From positions 41,747,622-41,811,621 of the forward strand of contig CM034592.1 in assembly GCA_020091685.1 (NCBI GenBank): DNA of 64,000 bases, given 5' to 3'. Every line of letters starts with the position of its first letter. Position 1 is the stretch's first letter. The stretch is from Lutjanus erythropterus (lineage: Eukaryota > Chordata > Actinopteri > Lutjaniformes > Lutjanidae). The position numbers were made by a program, and so were the translations under genes. This document shows, one piece after another, positions 35,621 through 47,545 of this stretch. The notes under the pieces are model-generated. The model saw only the letters and a program-made list of their open reading frames with translations, was not told the origin of the DNA and did no database searches.

Positions 35621-36744
35621 GTTGTTTTCCTGAAACATTATGGCACCTTTGTCTCGGCAGACAGATCAGAAACAGATTTACAGAAGTGTTTAAAAACCTC
35701 CCCCAAAAAATAAAAGAAGGATTTGTTTAATCAGAAACAGCTGTTTTATTGCTCTCATCAAACTCACCACACTCCATTTTTGCGAAAGTGATCGTTTCGT
35801 CATCTTCAAACTTCAGACAATCAGATTTAGTGATCGTAGAAGCAGTAGAAAGACGAGTGTGTTTTATTTTGTTTCTGTAAAATTTGGTTATACAAAATTT
35901 ATTTCACTCTCTTGTACTCAGACAGATCTATCTCTGCAGGGATCTTTTCCATAATGTCGTCAGGGTACATCCACGCTACGACAAAAACTATCTCTGTCCA
36001 CGCAGCTGTTTTGGCACTGTTTCAGAAACTCCAGCCGTAGTAAGATGCCTGAAAACGCAGGTCACATGACCATTCATGTACACTGGGCATGCATGTGGCA
36101 GTGTGAACAGGAAGCAGTCAGATACTAGGATGAAACTGATGAAGCAGGGAAACGTGACTGCTCTTCATATAATCCTCTCGGATAATGCTGTTGTCGGTTC
36201 TTGGTCAGTTGTTCACCTTCACTACAGAATGGATGAAAGCCTCATTCCTTCGTAAAGCAGCAACTGTAACGTTAGATATAATGCTCGCTGGCTGCCGTGG
36301 CTGTTGACTCAACTCGCAGTGCAGTTTCAGGTAAATGAAGCAAAGTATAAAAGCTGGATGAGGATCAGTTAGAAACTTGACATGAACTTTTAAAAGGGCA
36401 TTAAAACTGAAGCGATCAAGCGACAGACAGCCACACAGCATCTGCAAGCTTGTGGTACGAATCAGGGAATGACATGTAGTGACTGATAGACGCAATCAGG
36501 AAGCGCACCTGGGTATCTGCGTCATCGTCTCCAAAAGTCTCTGTATCTGCCTTTTCAGTCTAAAATGCAACCCAGAGTTTTAAAACTGAAACTGAATCTC
36601 TGTTTTAGGTGTCCTAAAATGCCGGAGTAGTGTAGATACCAGGTGGAAACGCAGCAAAACCTATGCATTTTAAAATGAAAATGTAGTAAAGTGGATGTAG
36701 TCTTAGAACAACAATCTACTGTTGGTGTTTGGTGATGATTGAAA
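35621..36744. other. No recognisable feature
   Basis: No gene or named repeat is visible. Confidence 0.5.
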
Positions 36745-36783
36745 GAAGAATAAATGAAGAAGAACGATAAGTTGCAGCCCTCT
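36745..36783 (-). mobile_element. hAT-type terminus 'AGGGCTGCAACT'
   Basis: On the minus strand it reads AGGGCTGCAACTTATCGTTC, matching the terminus of the teleost element seen better at 48361 and 51145. Only this short end is recognised. Confidence 0.4.
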
Positions 36784-36835
36784 TATTAACCTCAGTCCTG
36801 AAGAACTGTAAAACTGTTAAAAACCAAGAAAAGAG

Positions 36836-37480
36836 GGTTAAAAATCTCTTGACATGAATCATTGTCCAAAACTATGATTGATGATGGATGACTTCTTTAA
36901 TAACAGAGAGAAAGACAGAGGCTTTTAACAGACTAAATGGCCGAGAAGAGACTGCATGAAGAAGTGCTTTTAACCTCATGAACGACTGAAGGAACAAATA
37001 AGAGGAGAGGATGAAGAGAGAAGAGTTTAACACAGGCTAATCAACATTAAGGAAAATATGAGATGTTTCACGAGGTATGAGGGAGTGAAATGACATTTAA
37101 CCTCATAAATGACAGAGGGAGACGGGTGGGAGTGGAGGGAGACATAAAGAGAGAGGAAAAGGAATTTATTAAGAGAATAAATTGAGAGATGGAGCGAGCG
37201 TGGGCCCAAGCTTTTAACCCCATAAAGGACAGAGAAGCGAGAAATGGTGAAAGGTCATCCTGGAAAACAGGGAACATGTAGCTTTTACGTAATCCCACGA
37301 GTGACCATGAAAAAGAGGACAGAGTCGAGATAAATGCAGCTTTTAACCCCTTAAATGGCAGATCGAGGAGAAGAAAGGAAGAAAGAAATTCACGTCACCT
37401 CATAAACACGGGTCGGACGCCATGAAGACGAAGTAAATGCTGAAGCCGACACGTCTTAACCTGATGAATACAACTCATTT
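36836..37480 (+). repeat. Degenerate tandem array, ~59-bp unit
   Basis: A core close to GCTTTTAACCYCATAAATGR, followed by CAGAG and a purine-rich spacer, recurs at about 36921, 36966, 37023, 37093, 37161, 37210, 37281, 37339, 37388 and 37452. The spacings are 45, 57, 70, 68, 49, 71, 58, 49 and 64, with a mean near 59. Weaker matches at about 36836 and 36890 may be earlier units. The best cores are at 36966, 37093, 37210 and 37339. The array is old and diverged, is non-coding, and belongs to no family that I recognise. Confidence 0.65.
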
Positions 37481-37526
37481 TCTATTGACTCTGACCGCAG
37501 TACACATATGCACAGAAACAGTCCTG

Positions 37527-37529
<3 letters not shown>

Positions 37530-37558
<29 letters not shown>
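37530..37558. repeat. (TA)14 microsatellite
   Basis: Fourteen uninterrupted TA units directly after GTCCTGCACA. Confidence 0.95.
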
Positions 37559-37561
<3 letters not shown>

Positions 37562-38825
37562 GGATACAGATCAGGATTCTGGCATCTTGTGATTGGAGAG
37601 CTGTAACAGGTATCTGTGGACTGACTACAGATGATACGCAGGATGGTGTAAGTATGTGTCATAGTTCATAGGTTAGCAGGATCTTGAAATTGGATCTAAC
37701 ATGCATGAGATGCCAGTGAGGCCTGTGTGGATACAGCTACAATCCAGAGTTGATTTTTTTTTTTTTAATCATTTTAGGAAATTCTTTGTGAAGGTTTCAC
37801 CTTCCAAACTGAGACACCAAACAGCTGGAGAAGGTGACACTGACTGCAGGGTAGCAGATGAAGGACACTCTCCGAATCTCAGCCAAACTCACTCTACATA
37901 TGATCCTTTTGTTTTAACTTCGGGGCCAGTGAGGTAAGATGAGCCAGTTTTTACTTATGTTGTCCTCTCATCAAGCAAAAAAAATCTATGACAGATGTTG
38001 CTTTAATATTCAGTATCTTTTGATGTTTGCAAGTGGACAAACAATCATAATAATCTCATGTTAATGAAGAAAACAGGGTCAGTCTTGTCAGTTCTCAGCA
38101 TACAGTGTTTAACAAAAGACAAACCAAACCAGTTGTGTAATACTACATTGAAATAACATCTTGCTCTTCAGAAACTCGACTGAACTTCAGTCCTTTATGT
38201 TCTCTGGCTCAATTTACCCCGCAGCATTTGCTCACTTTGCGCTCTAACCACCATTTTGGAAAAAAAACTGCCCAGCTTAGCAGTTCAGGCTAAATGGTTC
38301 ACATGGTTTTATACACTGGCAAATCACTAACACGTTTTTTAGACCTGGATACATTCGTCATACCTGATATGCAGAAAATTTATTTAAGTAGAGTAAATAA
38401 ATACATAATTCATATATTTATAAATATACACTTTTCCTATGTGCTTCTTGCCGTCACAGCCTGATAGAAATTACAGGTACTTACGGTCACATGACAACAA
38501 CGTGCAATTTTCTAGAAAGCAGGGGTAAGTCAGCGTGCCCACTGGGTCATCTTACCCCACTCTCCCCTAACGTTGGAGAGCAGCAGAATTATTATACCAA
38601 ATGTTGATTTATAAGTTTTATCCTAACACATAAACATTACCACAATGCATTGCGCTACAAAGTTAATCACTATAAGACTAGTGCGGTTAAAATACAAACA
38701 TGCAAGGTCTACAGAGCCCCTCCATGTATTTCACAAATAAATAAAAATAAATAAATAAAGAAACATCAAGATATAGAGGTAAAGAAAAAAAAACTTTGTA
38801 GTGTTTTAACAGATAACTTTACTCT
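37559..38825. other. No recognisable feature
   Basis: No gene or named repeat is visible. There is a T run at 37757-37766. Confidence 0.5.
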
Positions 38826-38975
38826 TTACTAAAATCACTTTTATAGACATATGGACATGTTATTCATAAAACATGAATGCTGTTATGGTATAGTCTCCTA
38901 AATTATTTACCTGTGCTTTTATAAATACTCATATAATCTAAGCACTGTTAAAGCACATTTCATTAATAATACACT
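38826..38975 (+). repeat. Local direct duplication E, copy 1
   Basis: Highly similar to 39434-39588: ACATGTTATTCATAAAACAT, TGTTATGGTATAGTCTCCTA, AATTATTTACCTG, ACTCATATAATCTA and ACATTTCATTAATAATA. The copies lie 608 bp apart in the same orientation. Confidence 0.85.
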
Positions 38976-39202
38976 GTATGAATGCAACCTCTTCTTCTGC
39001 CTTGGATCCGAAGCATTCGTCTGAAAACACTTTTTTTTTTTTCATTTACAGTAAAATTACCTGTGGATTAAAGAGTCTACAGCCCTGATAACAGCCCTGG
39101 GACATTGAAACCTTTTCATATTGATATTTTAGCTAATCGTATAATACCTTTAATGGGGATAAAAATATAAACATTGTCTTGCCTCATTCATTGTATATTA
39201 GG

Positions 39203-39265
39203 GCTGTAGTCAACCAAAGAAAATCTTTGACTAAAATCTAAAAGTGTATTCTCCACAACGTAGTG
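39203..39265 (+). mobile_element. hAT-type terminus 'TAGGGCTGTAGTCAACC'
   Basis: TAGGGCTGTAGTCAACCAAA then GAAAATCTTTGACTAAAATC resembles the end of a common fish hAT-type repeat. It lies between the two copies of duplication E. The opposite end was not identified. Confidence 0.45.
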
Positions 39266-39433
39266 TCGTTTTATTTTATGGGAAGAAAAAAAAAAGAACA
39301 GATTTTCCATAATTTTGATGTAAAAATAAAAAGAGATTTTTTCTTTTGGTTAAAATGACTGGGAATATGACTATTAAAAAGCATTTTTCATTTCATCTTG
39401 ACTTTTTAATTATAACCTACTTTTGTCTTCCTC

Positions 39434-39588
39434 CTTACTAAAAGTAACTTTTATAGGAACAGGGACATGTCATTCATAAAACATCTGAATGTTGTTATGG
39501 TATAGTCTCCTAAATTATTTACCTGCGCTTTTATAAACACTCATATAATCTACGTGCCATTAAAAGACATTTCATTAATAATATACTC
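39434..39588 (+). repeat. Local direct duplication E, copy 2
   Basis: Partner of 38826-38975. The long blocks of identity suggest a more recent event than the other pairs in this window. Confidence 0.85.
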
Positions 39589-40776
39589 AACTTCAGTGCA
39601 GGTTTTTTCTTTTTTTGAAACGGAAAAGCAAAAGTACTGTCCATCCATAATGGAAAAAAAAATCAACTGTGCCTCACAACTGTGGTATCTGTTCAAAGGG
39701 ATACTATTAACATATCCCTCTAATGAAAGTTGTTTTATTTATTTTTTTGTTGATCGGATCTGCAGTTAAGCAGGTCTGTTTTTGACCAGATGGTGATTTG
39801 GGAATAAAATCAATCTAATGACACCTGAGTTGGTTCAGGTATAAAACTGCAGTGTTATGATTTGGTTTCATCTCACCATAATTAACTGCAGCAGACAATC
39901 ACTGAACAGATTTATAATAAACGGGCACACTCCGATAAAAGACCTCCACATTTTTGTGAACCCTGACTCATCCCTCTCCTGGGATCCCTCCATGGTTCTC
40001 CGATCAGAAATAATTGGATGGAGACATCCCAACATTTCCAAGGCATCGGAGGAGCAAGGACACATGAAATAAAGCAAGTAAGAAGCATCCTCTGTAAGAG
40101 AGCAGCGGAGCAGAGACAGAACCATCAATCACCGATGATCCGCTCTCCCAAAGAATTTACCTTCATGATGACCAATTTAGAGCAAGCCAGGTGACGCTGC
40201 TGACCCAGCGGGCTGAGGCTGACAGCAAAATCTGTGGTTTTACTGGTCAGCTGCCAGCTGGAATGTGTGCAGATAAGGAAGCTAAAGTTCCCCAGATAAT
40301 TAAAGGTTTTGAAAGTACTTAGACTTCCAAACTGGACCAAAGTCAAGGCAGGGGTTTTAATTAAAGGAAAACACTTAAATAAAGCATAAAATATATAGAA
40401 GGAAAACCCGCCAGTCTGTAAATATATTGAGTCATCTGTGAGTCTCTGACTCTAATGAGCTGAAACAGCAGTGAAAAACAGGTCAGAGGCCAAAAATCCT
40501 TGAGATAATAATTGCGAGTCCTTGTGTCTTGAGTCCAACACACTTGGATGCAGATCACGTAGGGCACGTTCCACCCTAACTTCCAAAAAAAGAAAAAAGA
40601 GTTGTCACCACACTAAATTTCTTTGAAATAAACAGAAAATATAGAGTTAACAAAATTCCGCTTTTGAAACAATTCACACTTTCACACACTAAGTGCATTT
40701 GTCACTTTCGTCTGTAATCCCCAAGTCCCTGTAGTGAAAGAAAGAAAATGGCGAACTGTGATCACATCATACAAAC

Positions 40777-40778
<2 letters not shown>
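39589..40778. other. No recognisable feature
   Basis: No gene or named repeat is visible. Confidence 0.5.

Positions 40779-40846
<68 letters not shown>
40779..40846. repeat. (AC)34 microsatellite
   Basis: Thirty-four uninterrupted AC units; one of the longest pure arrays in the window. Confidence 0.97.
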
Positions 40847-40848
<2 letters not shown>

Positions 40849-41018
40849 CTTTACTTTTGCTCACTGTTTTCTGACCCTTTTTCTCGTCTGCTGGGTCATT
40901 TTTAAAGTCCAGACTTTTTAGAAAAATGTAAACAGGAACAGGACAGGACAGCGAGCAGATCATATTAAAATTCTTCAACACTAGGTATCATTTTATCTGC
41001 TGACTGTCAACATCAACT

Positions 41019-41019
<1 letters not shown>

Positions 41020-41063
<44 letters not shown>

Positions 41064-41077
41064 GCACACACACACAC
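41020..41077. repeat. (AC)n microsatellite with CG interruptions
   Basis: About 29 units with two ACGC interruptions near the right end, 174 bp from the (AC)34 array. Confidence 0.95.
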
Positions 41078-41305
41078 TTATCCTCCACAGTGGGGAGGGT
41101 GAGCCAGCAGCGATTAGCAGAACAGAGGTTTTTACTCAGTGGGGGAAGCAAAACTCGTTTAGCAATCACATTACTCAGTATAATGCTCCATTAATGACAT
41201 GCTAATCATATGCAAATGACATGCTAATTGAGCAGGATTCAATTCCGACCAACAGATGGTTCCTGTACTGCTGTAATGGAGCCTCTGATGGCTGTGAGAG
41301 AACTC

Positions 41306-41385
41306 TGTGCGTGTGTGTTTGCGTGTGTGGGCAGGTATATCTGCACCGCGTGTGTGTGCTTGCATGTGTGTGTGTGTGTGTGTGT
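41306..41385. repeat. Imperfect TG-rich tract
   Basis: Several short TG runs separated by TTTGCG, GGGCAGG and CTTGCA. A CA array on the same strand lies about 230 bp upstream. Confidence 0.85.
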
Positions 41386-41767
41386 CAGTCTGTTTGCGGA
41401 GAGAGCAGAGACAGGAGAGAGATGCAGGAAATGAATGAAAAAAAAATGTGAGAGATGGAAACGGGGTGAAAGAAAAAATGATTCAAAGAAATAAATAAAG
41501 AGAGAAAAATGGTTTGAAAGGCGGGAAAAACAAGAGATGAGGAAAGTGAGCACTGAGGAACATGTAAAATGAAAAAAGAAAGTGATTTGAGTGGAAGAAA
41601 ACCTGTGAGAAATCATGACCAAGTACGAGACAAGACATTAAGAAGACACAGTAAAGAATATGGTTGACATAAAGAGTGAAAAAGATTGCTAAAGGCAGAA
41701 AGAAGCAAAAAAAAAGGAGATGAAGATGAATCACAGTCACAAGTGAGACAGGTGAAGTGAAATCCAT
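41386..41767. repeat. Purine-rich (+ strand) low-complexity region
   Basis: An A and G excess on the + strand with irregular GAAA and GAGA motifs. The minus-strand frames here (94 and 127 codons, rich in F, S and L) are composition artefacts. Confidence 0.6.
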
Positions 41768-42242
41768 GACTTGACAACTGGTTCACCATCCAAGACGGTT
41801 AGCAATATAAAAAATATAAAATGAAAACTTTATTTAAAAAAAGACAAAACTTATAAAAGTTCTTAGTAATCAATATTTCTTCTCATTCATTATAATGTGA
41901 AACTCACAGAGAATCACCAGCTCTTTTAGTTCGTAGTTTTGATTTTACTGTTTTGGTTTTCATTTTTTTTAAGCATCAGCAGGCAGCTGTTGTGAGCAGA
42001 TAAGCTCAAATAGATCCACTTTAAACTACTTGCCCAACACCAAAACCCATGTTATTTCCCCATCGTTACTCAAAAGCTCGTGAACACACCAAAGTTGGAA
42101 GGATGACTTTTCAACTCAAGAAATGGGACGATCTGAAGAGCACATGAATGCAACATATTTTCCATCCCTCCACCAAAAGTCGCTTTCGTCTGGTGTAAAT
42201 TTATATTTGTCCTTTCCTTTGGTTCATGACTAAACATTTGCA
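41768..42242. other. No recognisable feature
   Basis: No gene or named repeat is visible. Confidence 0.5.
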
Positions 42243-42395
42243 AAGCTAATGGCATTCCTATGAGGATCAGCTGTAGGCTACTGTTTGTTTAGCACTGATT
42301 AGCATATATTAGCATGCTAGCATGCTAAACTAACATTGTGGTAAATATTCTACATGCTTAGCGTAGCACCAGCATGGCTCTACACCCTTAGTCTT
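42243..42395 (-). repeat. Teleost repeat G, minus-strand copy
   Basis: On the + strand AAGCTAATGGCATTCCTATG, GGATCAGCTGTAGGC, TTTAGCACTGATTAGCATAT, TTAGCATGCTAGCATGCTAA. This is the reverse complement of the region seen at 58803-58915 plus flanking sequence of the same family. Confidence 0.6.
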
Positions 42396-44588
42396 GTTTT
42401 GGAATAAGCAATATTTTATATATAGCTACACCTCCACCTCCCCACTGCTCATCAGCAATGCAGCTGTGAGGTGGTGGAGTCTGTCTGCATCACCAGACAC
42501 CTGAACAATTTTTCTCCCTAAGGCCATCGCTCTCCTCAACTATCCACCCTAGTTTCCTCCCCTTCCCCTAACCACCTACAACACTTGGCCACATACGCCA
42601 CCCCCCCCCCATACACACACGTGCACAAATACATGCACACATGATTCACTTCAACACGTACACCTACACACACACACACACACACTGTGTGGACAGTAGA
42701 AATGTCCCAGCTGTCCTGACTGTGTACTATATGTGCAATTGTTATATGCTGCAGTATATTTATTATTCTCACCTATATATACAGGAAACTGCAACACCCA
42801 AATATAATGTGTAGCAGACTGCAGCGTATTTACTTTTAACTTTTATTCTTATCATTCTTAACTTGTACTGTACTTTATCATTTCTAAATTTATCTTTAAT
42901 TTGTATAGTATTCTTATTTGTATAAAATTCTTGTATTTAACTATATAAAACACTTAAACACAAACATGCTGCTTTTAAAAGAGTTACGAAAAAATATATA
43001 ATTCTTAGAATTTTTTGGTCAAATACAACAGAGTAATTTTATGCACATATTTCACATTTCAAATGTATTTAAATAAAATATCTCAGGTATATACATTAGA
43101 TTTCCTGTACCTGTATGCCCCTCAGGTCCCCTCATACAGCTCCATATCCTGGGCTATCTGCCCATCTGCACACACACTTTACATTTAGTCTTTCTCTTCC
43201 TGACTTCGGTTTTCCTACACAACCTGCAGGTGTACACATACCTCAGCGTGCACATATTTCACATATTTTCTATAGATTCACCCACACATTGTGTCCTCAG
43301 GTACTGATGCTCTGCCCCTGCTCTTGTTTGGCTGCAACACACTGTTTGACCTCGGAGACTGAGGCGGCTTCATATTATATTCTTCCACTGCTCATTATCC
43401 GTAACACCACCTACAGACAATTCTCTAATGAAAAGGTGCGTGAAAACTTCCTCCTTGGCCTTTGCTTCTTCACGCTGTGTTTCTTCTCGAGCATGAAGCC
43501 TGGGAGGAAATGATTCATCATAATTAACTCAGGATGAACGTAGCGGGTAAATGTATGAAGAGACAGAAATGGGAACAGATGACAGCTTCATATAAGAGTC
43601 ACAGGTGAGAAGAACGGGGAGACGAGTCAAGTCCAGTATTTAATTACTGATACTAACATATTCATTGCTTTGTGTTTTACTTTTGAGAATAAATTGAATG
43701 TATTTTAGTCAGTCTGAATCAAGTAAATCATTACAGAGAAAATGTACGTGATTATAGCTCCAATTCGGCCTGAGATCAGAATGATACATTATCTGCTGCA
43801 GTTCGTCCTCTTCACACATGGAACCAACAGAAATGCTGATTTCAAATATCTCTATAGGTGATCCGTATTTCTGTTGAACGTGGAACTGAACGAATCAGAA
43901 AATTATCTGAGAAAGATAATGCTGATTGAAAAAAGTGCAGCAGATTGCAGCAGAGAGAGCTCAGGGGAATATGGACAGAAGTGTCGATGTGATGTAAAAA
44001 CTTTATTTGGTCATGAAGCCTAATGTTTCTCTGTAACTCAGTGGTGTGTTAGTGAAGTGTATGAACTATGCTGCGGGCAAAATCAATGAGAGGGGAAACA
44101 CAGAAATCAATAATGTAAAGTTTTTCGTCATCATGTGGGGGCAAAAAAATTAGGGGAATTGAAAAACAGCGGGGAGTAGGGCAATAAAATCAAAAGGGTT
44201 GGCAAGCAAGGGATGCATATTTTTTCATTTCTAATGTATAATTAATATTGTCTGTATCAGCCCAATTGTGTAACGTGGGCACCAAAAGAAAGCAGTGCAG
44301 CACTTTGCTGCGCTTCTGCCTCCTGTCTGAACGTGATGTAACTCTCTCCTGTGTTGTAAGTTGTGAAAACTAGTGGTATGCCACGTTTTATGTCTTTAAT
44401 GTGTCTTCATTACTGTATTTTTATTATTAAGTATGTTAAAATCAATGTAAATGATGTGTTCTGTGGAAAGTTTAAAAGTTTGATCAAAATTGCCCAAAAC
44501 TTTAAAAGTTAAGAATGTGTGGTGGAAGCTTAGAAATGGAGAAAAAAAAACAAAAAAACACACACACTCGCTCTGATTCATGCCGTTT
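42396..44588. other. No gene; short CA array and AT-rich DNA
   Basis: Holds a C run at 42602-42610, a (CA)10 array at 42666-42685 and very AT-rich sequence at 42830-43090. Frames such as 43115-43513 (132 codons) show no domain. Confidence 0.5.
42666..42685. repeat. (CA)10 microsatellite
   Basis: Ten CA units followed by CTGTGTGG. Confidence 0.9.
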
Positions 44589-44612
44589 CACACACACACA
44601 CACACACACACA
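44589..44612. repeat. (AC)12 microsatellite
   Basis: Twelve units, about 150 bp before a longer TG array in the opposite phase. Confidence 0.93.
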
Positions 44613-44754
44613 TTATGAGTGAGTGCAATCATTGATGAAGACCTTGGAAGGTACCAAAACTTTAATGACTGCATTCCTCTCTCCCTCTCAACCACCCACA
44701 TACAACAACAAACACATATAGGAGGGTATAAAGGGTTATGTAGAGAGGTTCAGG

Positions 44755-44758
<4 letters not shown>

Positions 44759-44805
<47 letters not shown>
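44759..44805. repeat. (TG)23 microsatellite
   Basis: Twenty-three uninterrupted TG units. Paired with the AC array at 44589 it makes an imperfect inverted repeat with a 146-bp gap. Confidence 0.97.
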
Positions 44806-44806
<1 letters not shown>

Positions 44807-45450
44807 CTCCTGTGTACTGTAAAGAGACAGTGTGAAGTGAGTGGGAGATGCAGGGAGAGTGAAGAAAAACAGTGAGGAAGAGACTGAGAGCAAAAAGTAA
44901 CACTGTAGTGTATCTGCATGTGTAAGGGTGTGAGATGTAACTCAAAGATAGATTCCCATCAGCTATCTTTATACAAATATCCTCCAGAGGACATGACAAT
45001 ATTACATAATTAATGAAGCGCCAGTAACTCAGATACATCATCACATGTCAGTGCTGTTTCTCTTTCAAGTTGGATTTTGTGTTTTTTTGTTTTTTTTGTT
45101 GTACAGCTACCGTACGTCCCCATCGGGAATCAAACTGAGGATTTTGCAGATCCAAAGACTTCTTTATTTTATTTTTTTTGGAAGAAGCAAAAGCAGATAC
45201 CGCAAAGTCAGCATGAATTCAAAGCTTGTTTCCGTCAGCCTTTAATGCTCCCTCTCCTTTTTGATATGCAAACTTTTCTGCCTTAGCTAAGTTTGTACAT
45301 CTTCTGGCATTTCCACTCGGAAATAAATAGCCTGGTTGCAGCTCTCTGATTGGCCGCCCGCAAACGGGTTCGATTTCCCCTCGATGGACACATAATTCAT
45401 CTTAAAGTCTGTGAGGTGATTTAGAGGGTCACATGTTAAATAAACTCTGA
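44806..45450. other. No recognisable feature
   Basis: No gene or named repeat is visible. There is a T run near 45169-45179. Confidence 0.45.
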
Positions 45451-45556
45451 CCGTAACAGTGGTAGTAGTAGCAGTACAGCTAGCGGTACTAAATCTATGC
45501 ATCGCAGTAGAGCTTCCACTAACAGCAGTAGCGGCAGTGAGATTAGTAGTAGTAAG
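45451..45556. repeat. Degenerate AGT/AGC trinucleotide tract
   Basis: Clusters of GTAGTAGTAGCAG, AGCAGTAGCGGCAG and TTAGTAGTAGTAAG. The minus-strand frames with runs of L, S and T across it are artefacts. Confidence 0.65.
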
Positions 45557-45780
45557 CTCCTCTGTGCTGTCATGTGTGAAGTGTGTGTGCGTGTGCATGT
45601 GCATGTCTGTGTGTGAATAGAGGACCTGCTGGTTTGCATCACTCTCTTCGCCGGTTTGGTGCTGAAGCTGTGTGGATCTCATATATGTCTGCACACACAG
45701 ACGCACACGTGTGTATCTCTACTTGCAAAAGATAACCCTCACTCAGACTTTGGAGTTGGATGATTGAGTGGGGAACAAGT

Positions 45781-45824
45781 GAGAGAGAGAGACTGTGTGT
45801 GTGTGTGTGTTTGTGTGTGTGTGT
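45781..45824. repeat. (GA)n then (TG)n compound microsatellite
   Basis: GAGAGAGAGAGAC followed by about 15 TG units with one TTT interruption. Confidence 0.93.
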
Positions 45825-46159
45825 TGAGGGATGGTGGTGAGGATAATGCATCAGGTTGCTGGATCCAAATCATTGCCATAATAATTATATCAACAGCTGA
45901 ATATAAGATTTTGACATTTAATCACTACTGAATGCTTGATAATGAAATTTAAATACCACAGAATTTATCTTACTGAAGTGTTGACTTTGAAAACCATCTT
46001 TCTGAATTTTCACCTTACATCTGAGTGTTAACAGAGACGGGTGATAACCAGCTTCATGATACCGGTTATCCAGGTTTTTACTAATGTTAGTTTCAATGAC
46101 TGTAGCTTAGAAAACATTTTCACACATGCACTGCGATGATGATGGGGAAGTGGAGAAAA
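45825..46159. other. No recognisable feature
   Basis: No gene or named repeat is visible. Confidence 0.45.
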
Positions 46160-46240
46160 AACAATGAAAGTATGTTGCTGTGCTGTTGGAGAAATGTGGC
46201 CAACTGTTGAGAACAGATGATTATTACACAAAAGACAGCC
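46160..46240 (+). repeat. Local direct duplication F, copy 1
   Basis: Aligns with 46446-46524: CAATGAAAGTATGTTGCTGT, CCAACTGTTGAGAACAG, ACACAAAAGACAGCC. The copies are 286 bp apart. Confidence 0.7.
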
Positions 46241-46445
46241 AGTGTACCTTGACCAGTGGCAGAGATAAATGCCCATCATCGAGTCCAGAAACTGGCGGTG
46301 GTTGAGGATTCTGGCGAGACGGATGACACTGATGAATCTGCGAAGACTCGGTGATGACGGGGAGGAGGAGGGACGTGCGTAACAGCAGCAAAAGGGAACT
46401 CAAGGTGCAGAGAAAATCATATTTAAAAAGACTGCAGAAAGATGA

Positions 46446-46524
46446 TAGCAATGAAGGTATGTGGCTGTGCTATTGGACTGATGTTACCAACTGTTGAAAA
46501 CAGCTGATAACACAAAAGACAACC
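46446..46524 (+). repeat. Local direct duplication F, copy 2
   Basis: Partner of 46160-46240 with CAATGAAGGTATGTGGCTGT, CCAACTGTTGAAAACAG, ACACAAAAGACAACC. Confidence 0.7.
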
Positions 46525-47308
46525 TCAGACAATGACGGCAAGGAAATAATGAGTTAGCATGTGTGAACGGCAGAATGAATAGGCCTAAGCATGCAAAAGG
46601 ATAGTCCTTCTGACTGACCTTTCACTATCGCTCCATTCTTGTTAGTGTTATTTGAGTGATACATAGTTTTCATTCTCACCTTGAACCCACATCTTACCAG
46701 CCTGCTTTCTGTCCGCCTCTTTTGCACATTTTTTTTTCTGTTGAGATACTCCACTATGCTTTGTGCAATGAATGCTGCCTTCACCGGACCGAGTGCAATA
46801 GAACAAAAAACGTATGAGCTTGAACTTGCATGGATGGATAATTTTGGAGGGGGGCAAAAGTTCTGTTTTTGGAAAGATGGGGGGCGTTTGGACCTGTGGC
46901 AAGAACACACATGGACAAAACAGCTACGTGTATATATCTGAACCAACCCTACTGCCGGGCCAGACGAGACAATATTTTTGTCTGTTGCGATGTGTCAGTT
47001 GGGCGATTGTAGAGCCACAGCTTATTGCCGTGACTTGGCTGAGAGACGTGTGAACCCTGACCATCTTCCAAGATCTGCATGATGTCATCAGGAAGGAGAT
47101 ACAAGAGGCCAACTTACAGGAACAAGAACATAAACCAGCGACGGTGTCTGGAGAGGTGTGTCTGATACTGGCTGTCTTGTGTTTGGGAAATCTTCTCTGA
47201 CACGCTCGTCTTTTTGTTGGGTTAAAATGATCAAATATTGTTTCTGATGCCTGTTTTCTTTTACCTCTCTAACCTTAAATAAGTGTTCAAATAAGTGAAT
47301 GTTTCACA
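46525..47308. other. No recognisable feature
   Basis: Overlapping frames of 79-130 codons on both strands show no domain. Nothing is assigned. Confidence 0.45.
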
Positions 47309-47545
47309 ATGTCCTCATCCATGTGTGGACTTTCTCCCTCTTTGAATTACTTAAACAGCACAAGGTCCTTATTTTACAAAAATTTTCCATAAATGTCCTT
47401 GCATTTGAGAAATGTTTTACTTTCCAATAAATGTCCACGCTGCACAAAAACTGAGCACTTTCCAAAATGCCCTTGATGTAATTTTGAAAAATATTCTCAA
47501 TTTCAAAGGTACTTCTCAGACAAATAAATGTCCTCACTTTACAAA
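47309..47545 (+). repeat. Degenerate tandem array, ~38-bp unit
   Basis: A core like AAATGTCCTCRCTTTACAAA recurs at about 47309, 47362, 47391, 47429, 47467, 47506 and 47528. Three consecutive spacings are 38, 38 and 39. Three others (53, 29 and 22) suggest a 19-bp sub-period or indels. It is non-coding. Confidence 0.6.

Noticed and set aside
40779-41077. Regularly spaced repeats that could suggest a CRISPR-like array
   Set aside because: They are plain dinucleotide microsatellites without spacers, in a fish genome.
45287-45706. 139-codon minus-strand frame
   Set aside because: It crosses a degenerate AGT/AGC tract and CA-rich sequence, which keep the frame open by composition.
46681-47112. 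Overlapping frames of 62-86 codons on both strands
   Set aside because: No agreement between frames and known families; probably unique non-coding DNA.
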